Shown here one piece after another: positions 56,091 to 64,000 of a stretch of DNA of 64,000 nucleotides. Position 1 is the stretch's first letter. Every line of letters starts with the position of its first letter. The DNA is from Chloroflexota bacterium (GTDB taxonomy: Bacteria > Chloroflexota > Limnocylindria > Limnocylindrales > CSP1-4): assembly GCA_021785175.1 (NCBI GenBank), contig JAJYGH010000013.1, positions 1 to 64,000 of the forward strand. Direction: 5' to 3'. The notes below the pieces were generated by a model. It saw only the letters and a list, made by a program, of their open reading frames with translations, had not been told where the DNA came from and ran no database searches. Position numbers and translations under genes: made by a program.

Positions 56091-56302
56091 GGGAGACCGA
56101 CAGGACCGCGCGGCCGGACGGCGGAACCGAGCGCGCCGCGCGCTCCGGTGGGATTGGACCCGCGCTCCGCGGGCGTGTTCGGCATGCGCCCCTCTCTCCT
56201 GCACCGATCTCCCGGCCCGCCCGACGGGTCCGCGAATCGCCCCTGGCTCGTCCGCAGGCCCGCGGGACCTGATGGCGCGCGTCTGTCGAGAGGACCCGGG
56301 AC

Positions 56303-56794
56303 CTACTCCTGCCGGTCCGCGGGCCAGGTGCCCATCACCTGTCGCAGGATCGCGAACTCGCCGATGTGGTAGGCGTTGTGGTCGCCGAGCAGCCGGACCT
56401 CGCGCACGAGCGTGTGCCCGGCCGTCCCCGGAATGATCGCCAGCAGGTCGGTCGCCTCGTCGGCCACGAGATCGTGCAGTGCCGCGCGATCTGCCTTGAA
56501 TGCCGCCACGGTCGACGCGAACTGCTCGGGCGTCGCCGCCGTGTCGCGCGCTGGCCAGTACTCCTCCGGCCAGTTTGGGGCGATGTACGCGCGGTTCCGG
56601 ATGTAGTCGAGGATGTCCCACTGGGCGATGCGGATGTGCTCCAGCAGGTGCCACGGCGTGTACGGCACGTTCGGTGGCCGGCGGTTGATCGCACCGGCCG
56701 GGAAACTGGCCACGGCGGCGTCGAACGGCATGTGAGCCCCGCGCCCGTCCACCAGTTCCAGGAGCTGCCGCCGCAGGATGTCCGTGTCGGTCAT
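56303..56794 (-). CDS. DinB superfamily protein
   Basis: PYTPWHLLEHIRIAQWDILDYIRN, LLGDHNAYHIGEFAILRQVMGTW; SD ggaggaga. Confidence 0.82.
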   Translation of the reverse strand: MTDTDILRRQLLELVDGRGAHMPFDAAVASFPAGAINRRPPNVPYTPWHLLEHIRIAQWDILDYIRNRAYIAPNWPEEYWPARDTAATPEQFASTVAAFKADRAALHDLVADEATDLLAIIPGTAGHTLVREVRLLGDHNAYHIGEFAILRQVMGTWPADRQE

Positions 56795-56920
56795 CGTCTC
56801 CTCCGTGTCCTCGGACGATGGTACGTCCGCGTGACCGGCGCCTCGTGTCGCCGATCCGTCCGCGCGGAGACGGGCACGGCCGACCGACGGGCTTGCCCGT
56901 GGCCGTACCCTCCGTTCGTC

Positions 56921-57643
56921 ATGACGTCGCAGCGCCCCGACCGGCTCGATCCCCGCCTCCGCGCCCTCATCTGTGACGGCGACCCGCGGGTGGTCGGCGC
57001 GATCGCGCACGCGCTGGGCGAGGCGGGGCTCGAGGTGATCACGCTCTACCGGGCCGACGCGGCCGCGAGCCGCCTTGTGGAGGAGCGTCCGGACGTCGTG
57101 GTCCTGGGTCCCAGCCGGGAGACCGATCCGCTGCTCCTGATCCCGAGGCTCCTCGGCCGGGCCGCGATCCCGATCCTCGCCATCTCGTTCGCCCGTGACG
57201 AGGCGTCGATCGTCGCGATCCTCGAGGCCGGGGCGGACGACGTCCTCGACTCGGCCTTTCGACCCCTCGAGCTGGTGGCGCGGGTCCGCGGGCTGCTGCG
57301 ACGGCGGACGGCCGCTCCCGCTCCTGCCGAGTCGGCATTGCCGGACGGGCTTCGCATCGACAGCGGCCGCCGCGAGGCCAGCGTGGACGGACGACGCATG
57401 GATCTGACGCCGATCGAGTTCGAGCTGCTCTGCGTGATCGGGTCCCGGCGTGGGGACGTGGTCGACCACCGGACGCTGCTGCGCGCGGGGTGGCCCGGAC
57501 GATCGGACGTGGATCCCGACCTGCTCCGGACTCACCTGACGCACCTGAACGGCAAGCTCGTCGCGGCCGGTCACCCCGGCCTGCGCAATGTCCGCTCGAT
57601 CGGCTACGCCCTGCGGGTGGAAGGCGGCGTCGCTCCGGCCTGA
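56921..57643 (+). CDS. OmpR-type response regulator with degenerate receiver domain
   Basis: C-term wHTH LTPIEFELLCVIGSRRGDVVDHRTLL...THLTHLNGKL; receiver lacks canonical Asp and Lys. Confidence 0.82.
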   Translation: MTSQRPDRLDPRLRALICDGDPRVVGAIAHALGEAGLEVITLYRADAAASRLVEERPDVVVLGPSRETDPLLLIPRLLGRAAIPILAISFARDEASIVAILEAGADDVLDSAFRPLELVARVRGLLRRRTAAPAPAESALPDGLRIDSGRREASVDGRRMDLTPIEFELLCVIGSRRGDVVDHRTLLRAGWPGRSDVDPDLLRTHLTHLNGKLVAAGHPGLRNVRSIGYALRVEGGVAPA

Positions 57644-57942
57644 CCCGGTCGCGGCCGCGGCGCCGGCCGGAACGTCGGCCGGTCCGAGTCGATCCGGCCA
57701 TGCCGCCGACGAGCACGACTCCGGCCCGACCGGCCCGTCGACGAATCGTCACCGTCTCGCAACCGGGCCTCCATGGAACCTCCCTGTGCCCCTCCGGCTC
57801 CGGCACATAGCGTGCGGTGGGTGGCGGAGGCGGCCGGCCGCCCTCGCCCGGCAGATGGCATCGCCGGCTGACGCGTCGCAGCACCGCGTGACACGGGGCC
57901 GCGGGGCGGCATGCCCGTGGCGGGACGAGAACGAGGACAGGC

Positions 57943-59502
57943 GTGGCAGAGACCAGCGAAGACGGCATGAAGCGGACGCTCGGCCTCACCGGGCTGACGA
58001 TCAACGCGATGGCGCTCATCGCACCGGGCGCGTTCCTCTGGACCACCTTCCAGTCGCAGGCGCTCCAGTCGAATGGCGGCCATACCACCGCCTTCGACAT
58101 GGTCCCGGGTCTCCTCTTCGCGCTCCTGCTCGCTTTCCTGACCGCCTGGTCGTACTCGGAGCTCTCCGACCTGTACCCGGACGCCGGCGCCGGATCCTCC
58201 TACTACTTCGCCCAGGCCGCCTTCCTGGAGCGCGAGGAGGCGTTCCACTACAGGTTCGCCAGGCTTGCGAAGTTCGTTGTCGGCTGGATCTCGCACCTCT
58301 ACTACTGGATCTACCCGGGAATCATGGTCGCGTTCAGCGGCACCCTGGTGGTCTACATCCTCGGCCTGTTCGGCATCACGCTCACCACGCCCTTCGAGAT
58401 CCTCGCGGCGGTCCTGTTCGCCATCCTGACCGGGCTGATCGCGTTCCGCGGGATCGTCGCCTCGACGATGACCGCCGTCGTGATCAACGTGATCCAGCTC
58501 ACGGCACTGGTCGCGTTCAGCGTGCTGGCGATCGTGTTCCGCCTTGCGCACCCCGAGCTCGCGTACGCGCAGCACGACGTGGCGGCGGTGGTCCTGCCCC
58601 ACAACGTCATGAACGTCCTCTTCCAGGGGACCATCGCGATCCTGCTGCTCGTCGGCTTCGAGTCCGTCACGGCGCTCGGAGCCGAGGCCGTGAACCCCAG
58701 GCGCGACATCCGCCGCGCGATCCTGCTCTCGCTGGCGATCCAGGGCGGCCTCGCCTACATCCTCGAATACGTCTCGGCCAACCTGTTCGTGAACTCGGGT
58801 GTCACGGCCCAGGTCACGGGCGCCGGCGGCAGAGTGTCAACGGTGGGCGGGTACGCCGCGGCGGCCGCCTCCAGCGCCCCGATCGGCGACATGGTCCGGT
58901 TCATCGGCGACACGATGCTCGGCGGCACGGGCCTTGCCCTGAGCCTGATCCTGGCGGTCACCGTCCTCGTGGCGCTCACCGGCACGACGCTCGCCTGCCT
59001 CAACAGCGGGGTGCGCATCACGTACGTCATGGGACGCGATCGCGAGGTGCCCGGCATCCTCGGCCTGCTCCACGGCCGGTATGCGACCCCGCACTACGGG
59101 ATACTCGCGCTCGCGGCCATCTCGGCGCTGCTCGGCGCATACGGCGTCCTCTCGGCCGACAACCTGCTGCAGATCATCCTTGCCGCGAACGCCGGCACGT
59201 TCCTCGTCTACGGCATGACGAACGCGATCGTGGTCGTCGCGTTCTGGCACCGGGCCGAGCGGAGCGCCCTCAGGCACGTCGTCATCCCGGGGATCGGGCT
59301 CCTTGCCAACCTCGCCATGCTCGCGGCCGTCGTCTTCCTCAGCTTCTCCGGGGGCGGATCGACCCAGTCCGACACGCTGATCGCCCTCGGGATCGTCGCG
59401 GCGTGGATCGTCGTCGGCGTGGCGTGGCTGCTGACCAACTCCCGCTCGAGCCGGCGGTCGCTCCTCGTCAGGTCCGTCGCGGACCGGGGCGCCGCGTCGT
59501 AG
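57943..59502 (+). CDS. APC family amino acid permease
   Basis: LGLTGLTINAMALIAPGAFLWTTF, GFESVTALGAEAVNPRRDIRRAILLSL; about 12 TM; GTG start. Confidence 0.88.
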   Translation: MAETSEDGMKRTLGLTGLTINAMALIAPGAFLWTTFQSQALQSNGGHTTAFDMVPGLLFALLLAFLTAWSYSELSDLYPDAGAGSSYYFAQAAFLEREEAFHYRFARLAKFVVGWISHLYYWIYPGIMVAFSGTLVVYILGLFGITLTTPFEILAAVLFAILTGLIAFRGIVASTMTAVVINVIQLTALVAFSVLAIVFRLAHPELAYAQHDVAAVVLPHNVMNVLFQGTIAILLLVGFESVTALGAEAVNPRRDIRRAILLSLAIQGGLAYILEYVSANLFVNSGVTAQVTGAGGRVSTVGGYAAAAASSAPIGDMVRFIGDTMLGGTGLALSLILAVTVLVALTGTTLACLNSGVRITYVMGRDREVPGILGLLHGRYATPHYGILALAAISALLGAYGVLSADNLLQIILAANAGTFLVYGMTNAIVVVAFWHRAERSALRHVVIPGIGLLANLAMLAAVVFLSFSGGGSTQSDTLIALGIVAAWIVVGVAWLLTNSRSSRRSLLVRSVADRGAAS

Positions 59503-59524
59503 CGAGCATCCGCACGCGATCGCC

Positions 59525-60595
59525 GTGACGGAGTCCGCCGCGGATGGGCGCCGGGTGTCGCAGGCGGTGATGGCTTCGCTGCAGAAACGGCACGCCCGGC
59601 AGATCCGCCTGCGATCCTGGCCCGAGCTTTCGCCCGCGCACGCGGAGGCGGCCGCCGTCCGGGCCGAGGTCGCCGGCCTCTCCCTGACGGGTCCCGTCCG
59701 GAGACGCAACGAGGACCGCCTCGGCTGGGCCGTGCCGGGGGATCGCGTGTGGGTGCCCGGGCACGCGGGTGACGAGTGGCTGCCGAAGGTCCGGCTGTCC
59801 GGCCCGATCGTGGTCGTGGCCATCGCCGACGGCCTGGGCGGGCATGCCGACGGCGACCTTGCGAGCCGTTTCGCGATCACGACCCTCCTCGAGCGTATGG
59901 CGCCGCCCGGCGCACTCGGGCGCATCGCCGACGTCCTGCGGGGGACGTTCGAGGAGGTGAACGGCCGCCTGCTGACGGGAGACGCGTGGGAGGACGCGGG
60001 CACGGCGAGGGGAAGCGGTGGCCCCGGCTCTGACGGCCAGGGCGACAGGCGCGACGCGCGCCAGGGCGCCGAGTCGCATCGGCGTCGCGGCTCCCAGACC
60101 ACCCTCACGGCCGTTGCGATCACAGCGACCTCCGCCTGGATTGCACATGTGGGCGACTGCAGGGTCTACCGCCTGCGTGATCAGACGCTCGAGCTGCTGA
60201 CCACGGATCACTCGCAGGCAATGGACCTGCTGCGGATGCGGCTGATCCGGCCCGAGCAGGCGGCGACGCATCCCGGACGCCACCTCCTGACACGGTCGCT
60301 GGGTGGCGACATCACCGTGCGCGTGGACGTGCGGTCCGGTGAGATCCGCGATGACGACGTGTTTCTGCTCTGCACGGACGGCGCCTGGAGCGGGATCCCG
60401 TCGGGCGACATGATCGCGGCGATGGAGGGCGATCTGGAGCGCGGCGTGCGCGACCTCGTCGATCGTTCGATCGCGAGGGGCGCCGACGATAATGCGAGCG
60501 TGATCGCGCTGCGGATCCTGGGGACCGGGACGGCCCGCTCACCCGACGGGACTTCCGGCCGGCGCCCCCTCTGGCGCCGCGTGCTCGGCCCGTGA
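59525..60595 (+). CDS. PP2C-family protein phosphatase
   Basis: RRRNEDRLGW, VVAIADGLGGHADGDLAS, WIAHVGDCRVYRLRD, LLCTDGAW, DNASVIAL; GTG start. Confidence 0.9.
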   Translation: MTESAADGRRVSQAVMASLQKRHARQIRLRSWPELSPAHAEAAAVRAEVAGLSLTGPVRRRNEDRLGWAVPGDRVWVPGHAGDEWLPKVRLSGPIVVVAIADGLGGHADGDLASRFAITTLLERMAPPGALGRIADVLRGTFEEVNGRLLTGDAWEDAGTARGSGGPGSDGQGDRRDARQGAESHRRRGSQTTLTAVAITATSAWIAHVGDCRVYRLRDQTLELLTTDHSQAMDLLRMRLIRPEQAATHPGRHLLTRSLGGDITVRVDVRSGEIRDDDVFLLCTDGAWSGIPSGDMIAAMEGDLERGVRDLVDRSIARGADDNASVIALRILGTGTARSPDGTSGRRPLWRRVLGP

Positions 60596-60608
60596 TCCGG
60601 CCCGCATC

Positions 60609-61592
60609 GTGAGCCCCGAGCCCAATCCCGGCGACACCCTGGACCGGTTCCACATCCTGGAGGCGATCGGGCACGGCGCGTTCAGCGACGTCTACCTCGC
60701 CACCGACGCCACGGGTCGCCGCGTGGTGCTGAAGTGCCCACACGAATCGCAGATGGGCGACGTGTCCGCCTTCGATCGCTTCCGGCGGGAGCTCGAGATC
60801 GTGCAGCGCCTGGACCATCCTGGCATCCAGCGCTCGTTCGACCTGGGCGAGGACCGCAGCAGGCCCTACCTGGTCATGGAGTACATCGAGGGCGAGACAC
60901 TGCGCGCGCGGCTCAGGCGGGTCGGGCGCCTGCCTGTCGCAGAGGCGGTCGACGTCGCCGAGCAGCTGGCCCGGGCGATGGCCTCGGCGCACCGGCTCGG
61001 CATTCACCATCGCGACCTGAAGCCGGAGAACGTCCTGGTCGCGCCGGAAGGCCGGGTCGTGGTCACCGACTTCGGCATCGCCCTGATGACCGGTGCTCGC
61101 AGGCTCACGTGGCGCTGGCTGACGTCGACGATCGGGACGCCGGACTACATGGCCCCCGAACAGGTCGAGGGCCGGCGCGGAGACGCCCGGACCGACGTCT
61201 ACGCGCTGGGCGTGGTGCTGTTCGAGATGCTGGCGGGGCGGGTGCCGTGGGAAGGCGACAATCCGCTGGCGGTCATGAGCCAGCACGTGAACGCGCCGGT
61301 GCCGTCGCTGCGCGAGATCGACGCGGCGATCCCGCCGCCGCTCGAGGCCATCGTGCGGAAGGCGCTCCGCAAGGACCCAAAGGAGCGGTACGCGGATGCG
61401 GGCGCGATGCTGCGGGACCTGGAGTCGTGGCAGGACCTCGACCTCTCCGAGTTCGTCTTCGGCGAGGAGCGGCCGGTCGCCGTGGACTCGCGCCGCGGGC
61501 TGTGGCTGCTGGTGGCGGGGATCAGCGTCGGTTTCCTGGCGGCATGCACGATCTTCGTCGTCGCCGTGTACCTGCTGCAGCACGCGCGTTGA
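60609..61592 (+). CDS. Serine/threonine protein kinase with C-terminal TM helix
   Basis: IGHGAFSDVYLA, VVLKC, HHRDLKPENVLV, DFGIAL, GTPDYMAPEQ; GTG start. Confidence 0.92.
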   Translation: MSPEPNPGDTLDRFHILEAIGHGAFSDVYLATDATGRRVVLKCPHESQMGDVSAFDRFRRELEIVQRLDHPGIQRSFDLGEDRSRPYLVMEYIEGETLRARLRRVGRLPVAEAVDVAEQLARAMASAHRLGIHHRDLKPENVLVAPEGRVVVTDFGIALMTGARRLTWRWLTSTIGTPDYMAPEQVEGRRGDARTDVYALGVVLFEMLAGRVPWEGDNPLAVMSQHVNAPVPSLREIDAAIPPPLEAIVRKALRKDPKERYADAGAMLRDLESWQDLDLSEFVFGEERPVAVDSRRGLWLLVAGISVGFLAACTIFVVAVYLLQHAR

Positions 61593-61681
61593 CGACGGCG
61601 CCTGCCGGCCCCGGTTCGTCCGGGCAGACCGCTCGCGGTTCGTCGGGGGAGACCTGGCCGCGCACGGCGGCGAGCCGGTGT

Positions 61682-62599
61682 CTACCGGCCGCGCACCCCC
61701 GCGAACAGGTCCGTCTCGGGAATCTGCGTCGGCACCACCCACGATTCGCGCAGCGTGAAATCCTCGCTCGGCGCGAAGCGGGCCCATTCCTGCGGTCCGA
61801 GCGCGACGAACGGATTGTCCGCCGCCATCTGCGTCACGTGCTCACGCAGCGCGGCGTGCTTCGCCGACAGGTACGCGCGGACGTCGATGCGGGTCGTCGT
61901 CGGCCCGGTCGCCGCGCCCATCCGCTCCATGAACTGCTCGCGTTCCGCGCGCTGCTCATCCGTCTCGTCCGGATGTGGCGCCCACCACGAATCGAGGCCT
62001 CGTTCCTTCAGTAGCGCCGCGAGTTCGTCACGCCGCTCGATGTCGAAGACGGACTCGTAGAACTTCAGCGGCCGCCACGGCTCGAGCGCGTCGCGTCCTT
62101 CGAGCTGTTCCGGGTACCAGATCGGGTCGCCGGCCCGCGCGAACGCCGCCTTCGCCACGAGCGCGGCGCGGATGTGGTCGGGGTGACCGTACCCGCCGAA
62201 GTCGTTGTAGCTGACCATCACGTGCGGCCGGTCCTCCCGCACGTGCCGCACGAGCCGGCCTGCCGCCTCGTCCATGTCGGCCTGCCAGAACGCGCGCGGA
62301 TCCGTGTTCTCCGGGTCGCCCATCATCCCCGAGTCGCGGTAGCCGAGCCATCGGTGCTCGATCGCCCCGAGGTGCGCGAGGGCACGGGCCAGCTCGATTT
62401 CGCGGATCTCGGCAAGGCGGGCGTGGTTCTCCGGCGTATCGAGCTCGGGGACGAAGATCTTCCCGTTCTCCCCCTTGTTCGACGTGACGCAGACGACACG
62501 GACGCTCTCCGCGGCGTACTTCGCCATGATCCCGCCCGTCGTGATCGTCTCGTCGTCGGGGTGGGCATGGACGGTCATGAGGGTCAGGCGGTCGCTCAT
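61682..62599 (-). CDS. PIG-L family deacetylase, Mca/MshB-like
   Basis: LTLMTVHAHPDDETITTGGIMAKYAAESVRVVCVTSNKGENG, GYGHPDHIRAALVAKAAF. Confidence 0.85.
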   Translation of the reverse strand: MSDRLTLMTVHAHPDDETITTGGIMAKYAAESVRVVCVTSNKGENGKIFVPELDTPENHARLAEIREIELARALAHLGAIEHRWLGYRDSGMMGDPENTDPRAFWQADMDEAAGRLVRHVREDRPHVMVSYNDFGGYGHPDHIRAALVAKAAFARAGDPIWYPEQLEGRDALEPWRPLKFYESVFDIERRDELAALLKERGLDSWWAPHPDETDEQRAEREQFMERMGAATGPTTTRIDVRAYLSAKHAALREHVTQMAADNPFVALGPQEWARFAPSEDFTLRESWVVPTQIPETDLFAGVRGR

Positions 62600-62651
62600 G
62601 CCGCCCATGGTATCGGGGAGCGGGCGCAGCGCCCGCGGCCGGCACGACCGG

Positions 62652-62741
62652 CCTCCTGTCCAGGCTCGCGAGGACCCCGGTTCTGGCGCGTCGACGCCTG
62701 GGGCTTCTCGTTCCTCCCGTCCAGGCTCGCGAGGACCCCGG
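62652..62741. repeat. 29-bp intergenic direct repeat, two copies, period 61 bp
   Basis: CCTCCTGTCCAGGCTCGCGAGGACCCCGG (62652-62680) and CCTCCCGTCCAGGCTCGCGAGGACCCCGG (62713-62741), 28/29 identical. Confidence 0.9.
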
Positions 62742-62890
62742 GACAGCGTGCGCACGGCACCCCGCTTCCCGGCCAGCACACCGACGAGGTGCCGGGGAGC
62801 CCCGAGCTGCGGACCGGACGAGGTGAGGCGGATGGGGGCCTCCGGGGTGATCTAGACTCGGCCGGATCAGGGGTGGCAGGGAGGAGCACG

Positions 62891-63709
62891 GTGGCGGACG
62901 AACGCGAGCGGTGGGCGCTGATCCTCGGCGCCAGCAGTGGCTTCGGGGAGGCGGCGGCTCTGGCCCTCGCGAAGGACGGCTACCACATCGCCGGCGTCCA
63001 CCTGGACCGGCGCTCCGGGATGCGGCACGTGGATGAGATCTGCGCCCGGATCCGGGCGCTCGGGCGCGAGGCGCACTTCTTCAACGTGAACGCGGCCGAC
63101 GACGACCAGCGAGCGGGCGTTCTTCGCTCCATCCGCGAGCGGTTCGACCAGACCGAGTCGGCGGGCGGCCACGCGTACGTGCGCGTGCTCCTGCACTCGC
63201 TCGCGTTCGGGACGCTCAAGCCGTTCCTGGCTGCGGATGCGGCGAACGCGATCAGCCGCAAGAACATGGAAATGACGCTCGACGTGATGGCCAACAGCCT
63301 CGTGTACTGGGCGCAGGACCTGGTGCGGGAGCGGTTCATCGAGGCCGGGTCGCACATCTACGCCATGACCAGCGAGGGGTCCAGCCGCGTGGTCGAGAGC
63401 TACGGGGCCGTCAGCGCGGCGAAGGCCGCGCTCGAGTCGCACTGCCGGCAGCTTGCGACCGAGCTGGCCCGGCTTGGGATGGGGGCGACCTGCAACGCGA
63501 TCCGGGCCGGCGTGACGATGACCCACGCGCTCATGCAGATCCCCGAGCACGACGCCCTCGTGCGCGAGGCCGGCCGGCGCAACCCGAGCGGCCGCCTGAC
63601 CACGACGGAGGACGTCGCCCGTGCGATCGTCACGCTCTCGTGCGAAGGCACCGAGTGGATGACAGGCAACGTCCTTGGGATCGATGGCGGGGAGTTCGTG
63701 ACCGGATGA
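62891..63709 (+). CDS. SDR family oxidoreductase (enoyl-ACP-reductase-like)
   Basis: ILGASSGFGEAAALALAKDGY, YGAVSAAKAALESHCRQLATELA, GNVLGIDGGEFVTG; GTG with gggaggag SD. Confidence 0.87.
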   Translation: MADERERWALILGASSGFGEAAALALAKDGYHIAGVHLDRRSGMRHVDEICARIRALGREAHFFNVNAADDDQRAGVLRSIRERFDQTESAGGHAYVRVLLHSLAFGTLKPFLAADAANAISRKNMEMTLDVMANSLVYWAQDLVRERFIEAGSHIYAMTSEGSSRVVESYGAVSAAKAALESHCRQLATELARLGMGATCNAIRAGVTMTHALMQIPEHDALVREAGRRNPSGRLTTTEDVARAIVTLSCEGTEWMTGNVLGIDGGEFVTG

Positions 63710-63921
63710 CCGCCGCGGAAGCGCGGGGCGACGATCGGTCGTCGGCGGGCGACGCCAGGGTGTCGGGCGGCGCGCTCGCGACTGGGCTGGCCGAGGGGCG
63801 GCTGTTCGTCGAGACGGTCAGGCGCGGTCGCAGCGCCGGCGGGCTCGCGGCGCAGCGGCCGGGAGCGCGGGAAGGGATGCCGGCGCGCGCCCAGGCCCAC
63901 CACGCGAAGGAGCCGCGATGA
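63706..63921 (+). CDS. Small hypothetical protein (71 aa) translationally coupled on both sides
   Basis: ATGA overlaps at start (63706) and end (63918). Confidence 0.35.
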   Translation: MTAAEARGDDRSSAGDARVSGGALATGLAEGRLFVETVRRGRSAGGLAAQRPGAREGMPARAQAHHAKEPR

Positions 63922-64000
63922 GTGGATCGCTGCCCCCGACACGCCTGGGCGCGGTGCCCGATTTCGAGCTCGAACGGTTCTTCGACCGCTTCGAGTTCGA
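63918..64000 (+). CDS. Class I/II aminotransferase, N-terminal fragment (runs off window)
   Basis: MSGSLPPTRLGAVPDFELERFFDRFEF; SD aaggag. Confidence 0.6.
   Translation, partial: MSGSLPPTRLGAVPDFELERFFDRFEF

Noticed and set aside
1-64000. CRISPR arrays, prophage, transposons
   Set aside because: No regularly spaced repeats, cas genes, integrase, capsid or transposase motifs were recognised in the ORF track.

Overview
High-GC bacterial chromosomal window, probably Chloroflexota-like (inferred from gene content; not tested). It is densely coded, with many ATGA/GTGA gene overlaps. No CRISPR array, phage or transposase was recognised.

Main blocks:
(1) 0.9-16.2 kb: catabolic island with two divergent operons. 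The leftward operon is a phosphohistidine-domain protein, GntR/FCD regulator, HPr-kinase-like P-loop protein, fused FAD/2Fe-2S subunit, molybdenum hydroxylase large subunit, ROK kinase and NagA-like amidohydrolase. The rightward operon is a transaldolase-like protein, SDR, MBL hydrolase and a PPDK-like protein without a PEP-binding barrel. The two operons share a 14-bp palindromic operator.
(2) 17.3-26.9 kb: ribose-type ABC transporter, DeoC, sugar isomerase, Gfo/Idh/MocA and a ROK repressor.
(3) 26.9-30.7 kb: two TrkA/RCK proteins, a USP and a KimA-type K+ transporter.
(4) 30.7-43.3 kb: housekeeping genes (rsmG, hpt, holB, acyP), a histidine kinase/CsoR pair, a NYN protein and a livF remnant.
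(5) tRNA-Arg(CCG) and tRNA-Asp(GTC), with a candidate small RNA or long leader upstream of tRNA-Arg.
(6) 49.6-55.7 kb: complete cydABCD.
(7) 56.9-61.6 kb: degenerate response regulator, APC permease, PP2C phosphatase and Ser/Thr kinase.
(8) 61.7-64.0 kb: Mca-like PIG-L deacetylase, SDR and the start of an aminotransferase.

The best candidate for an undescribed system is the operator-linked split phosphotransferase, 6.9-16.2 kb. All family calls come from reading motifs by eye; no database search was run.
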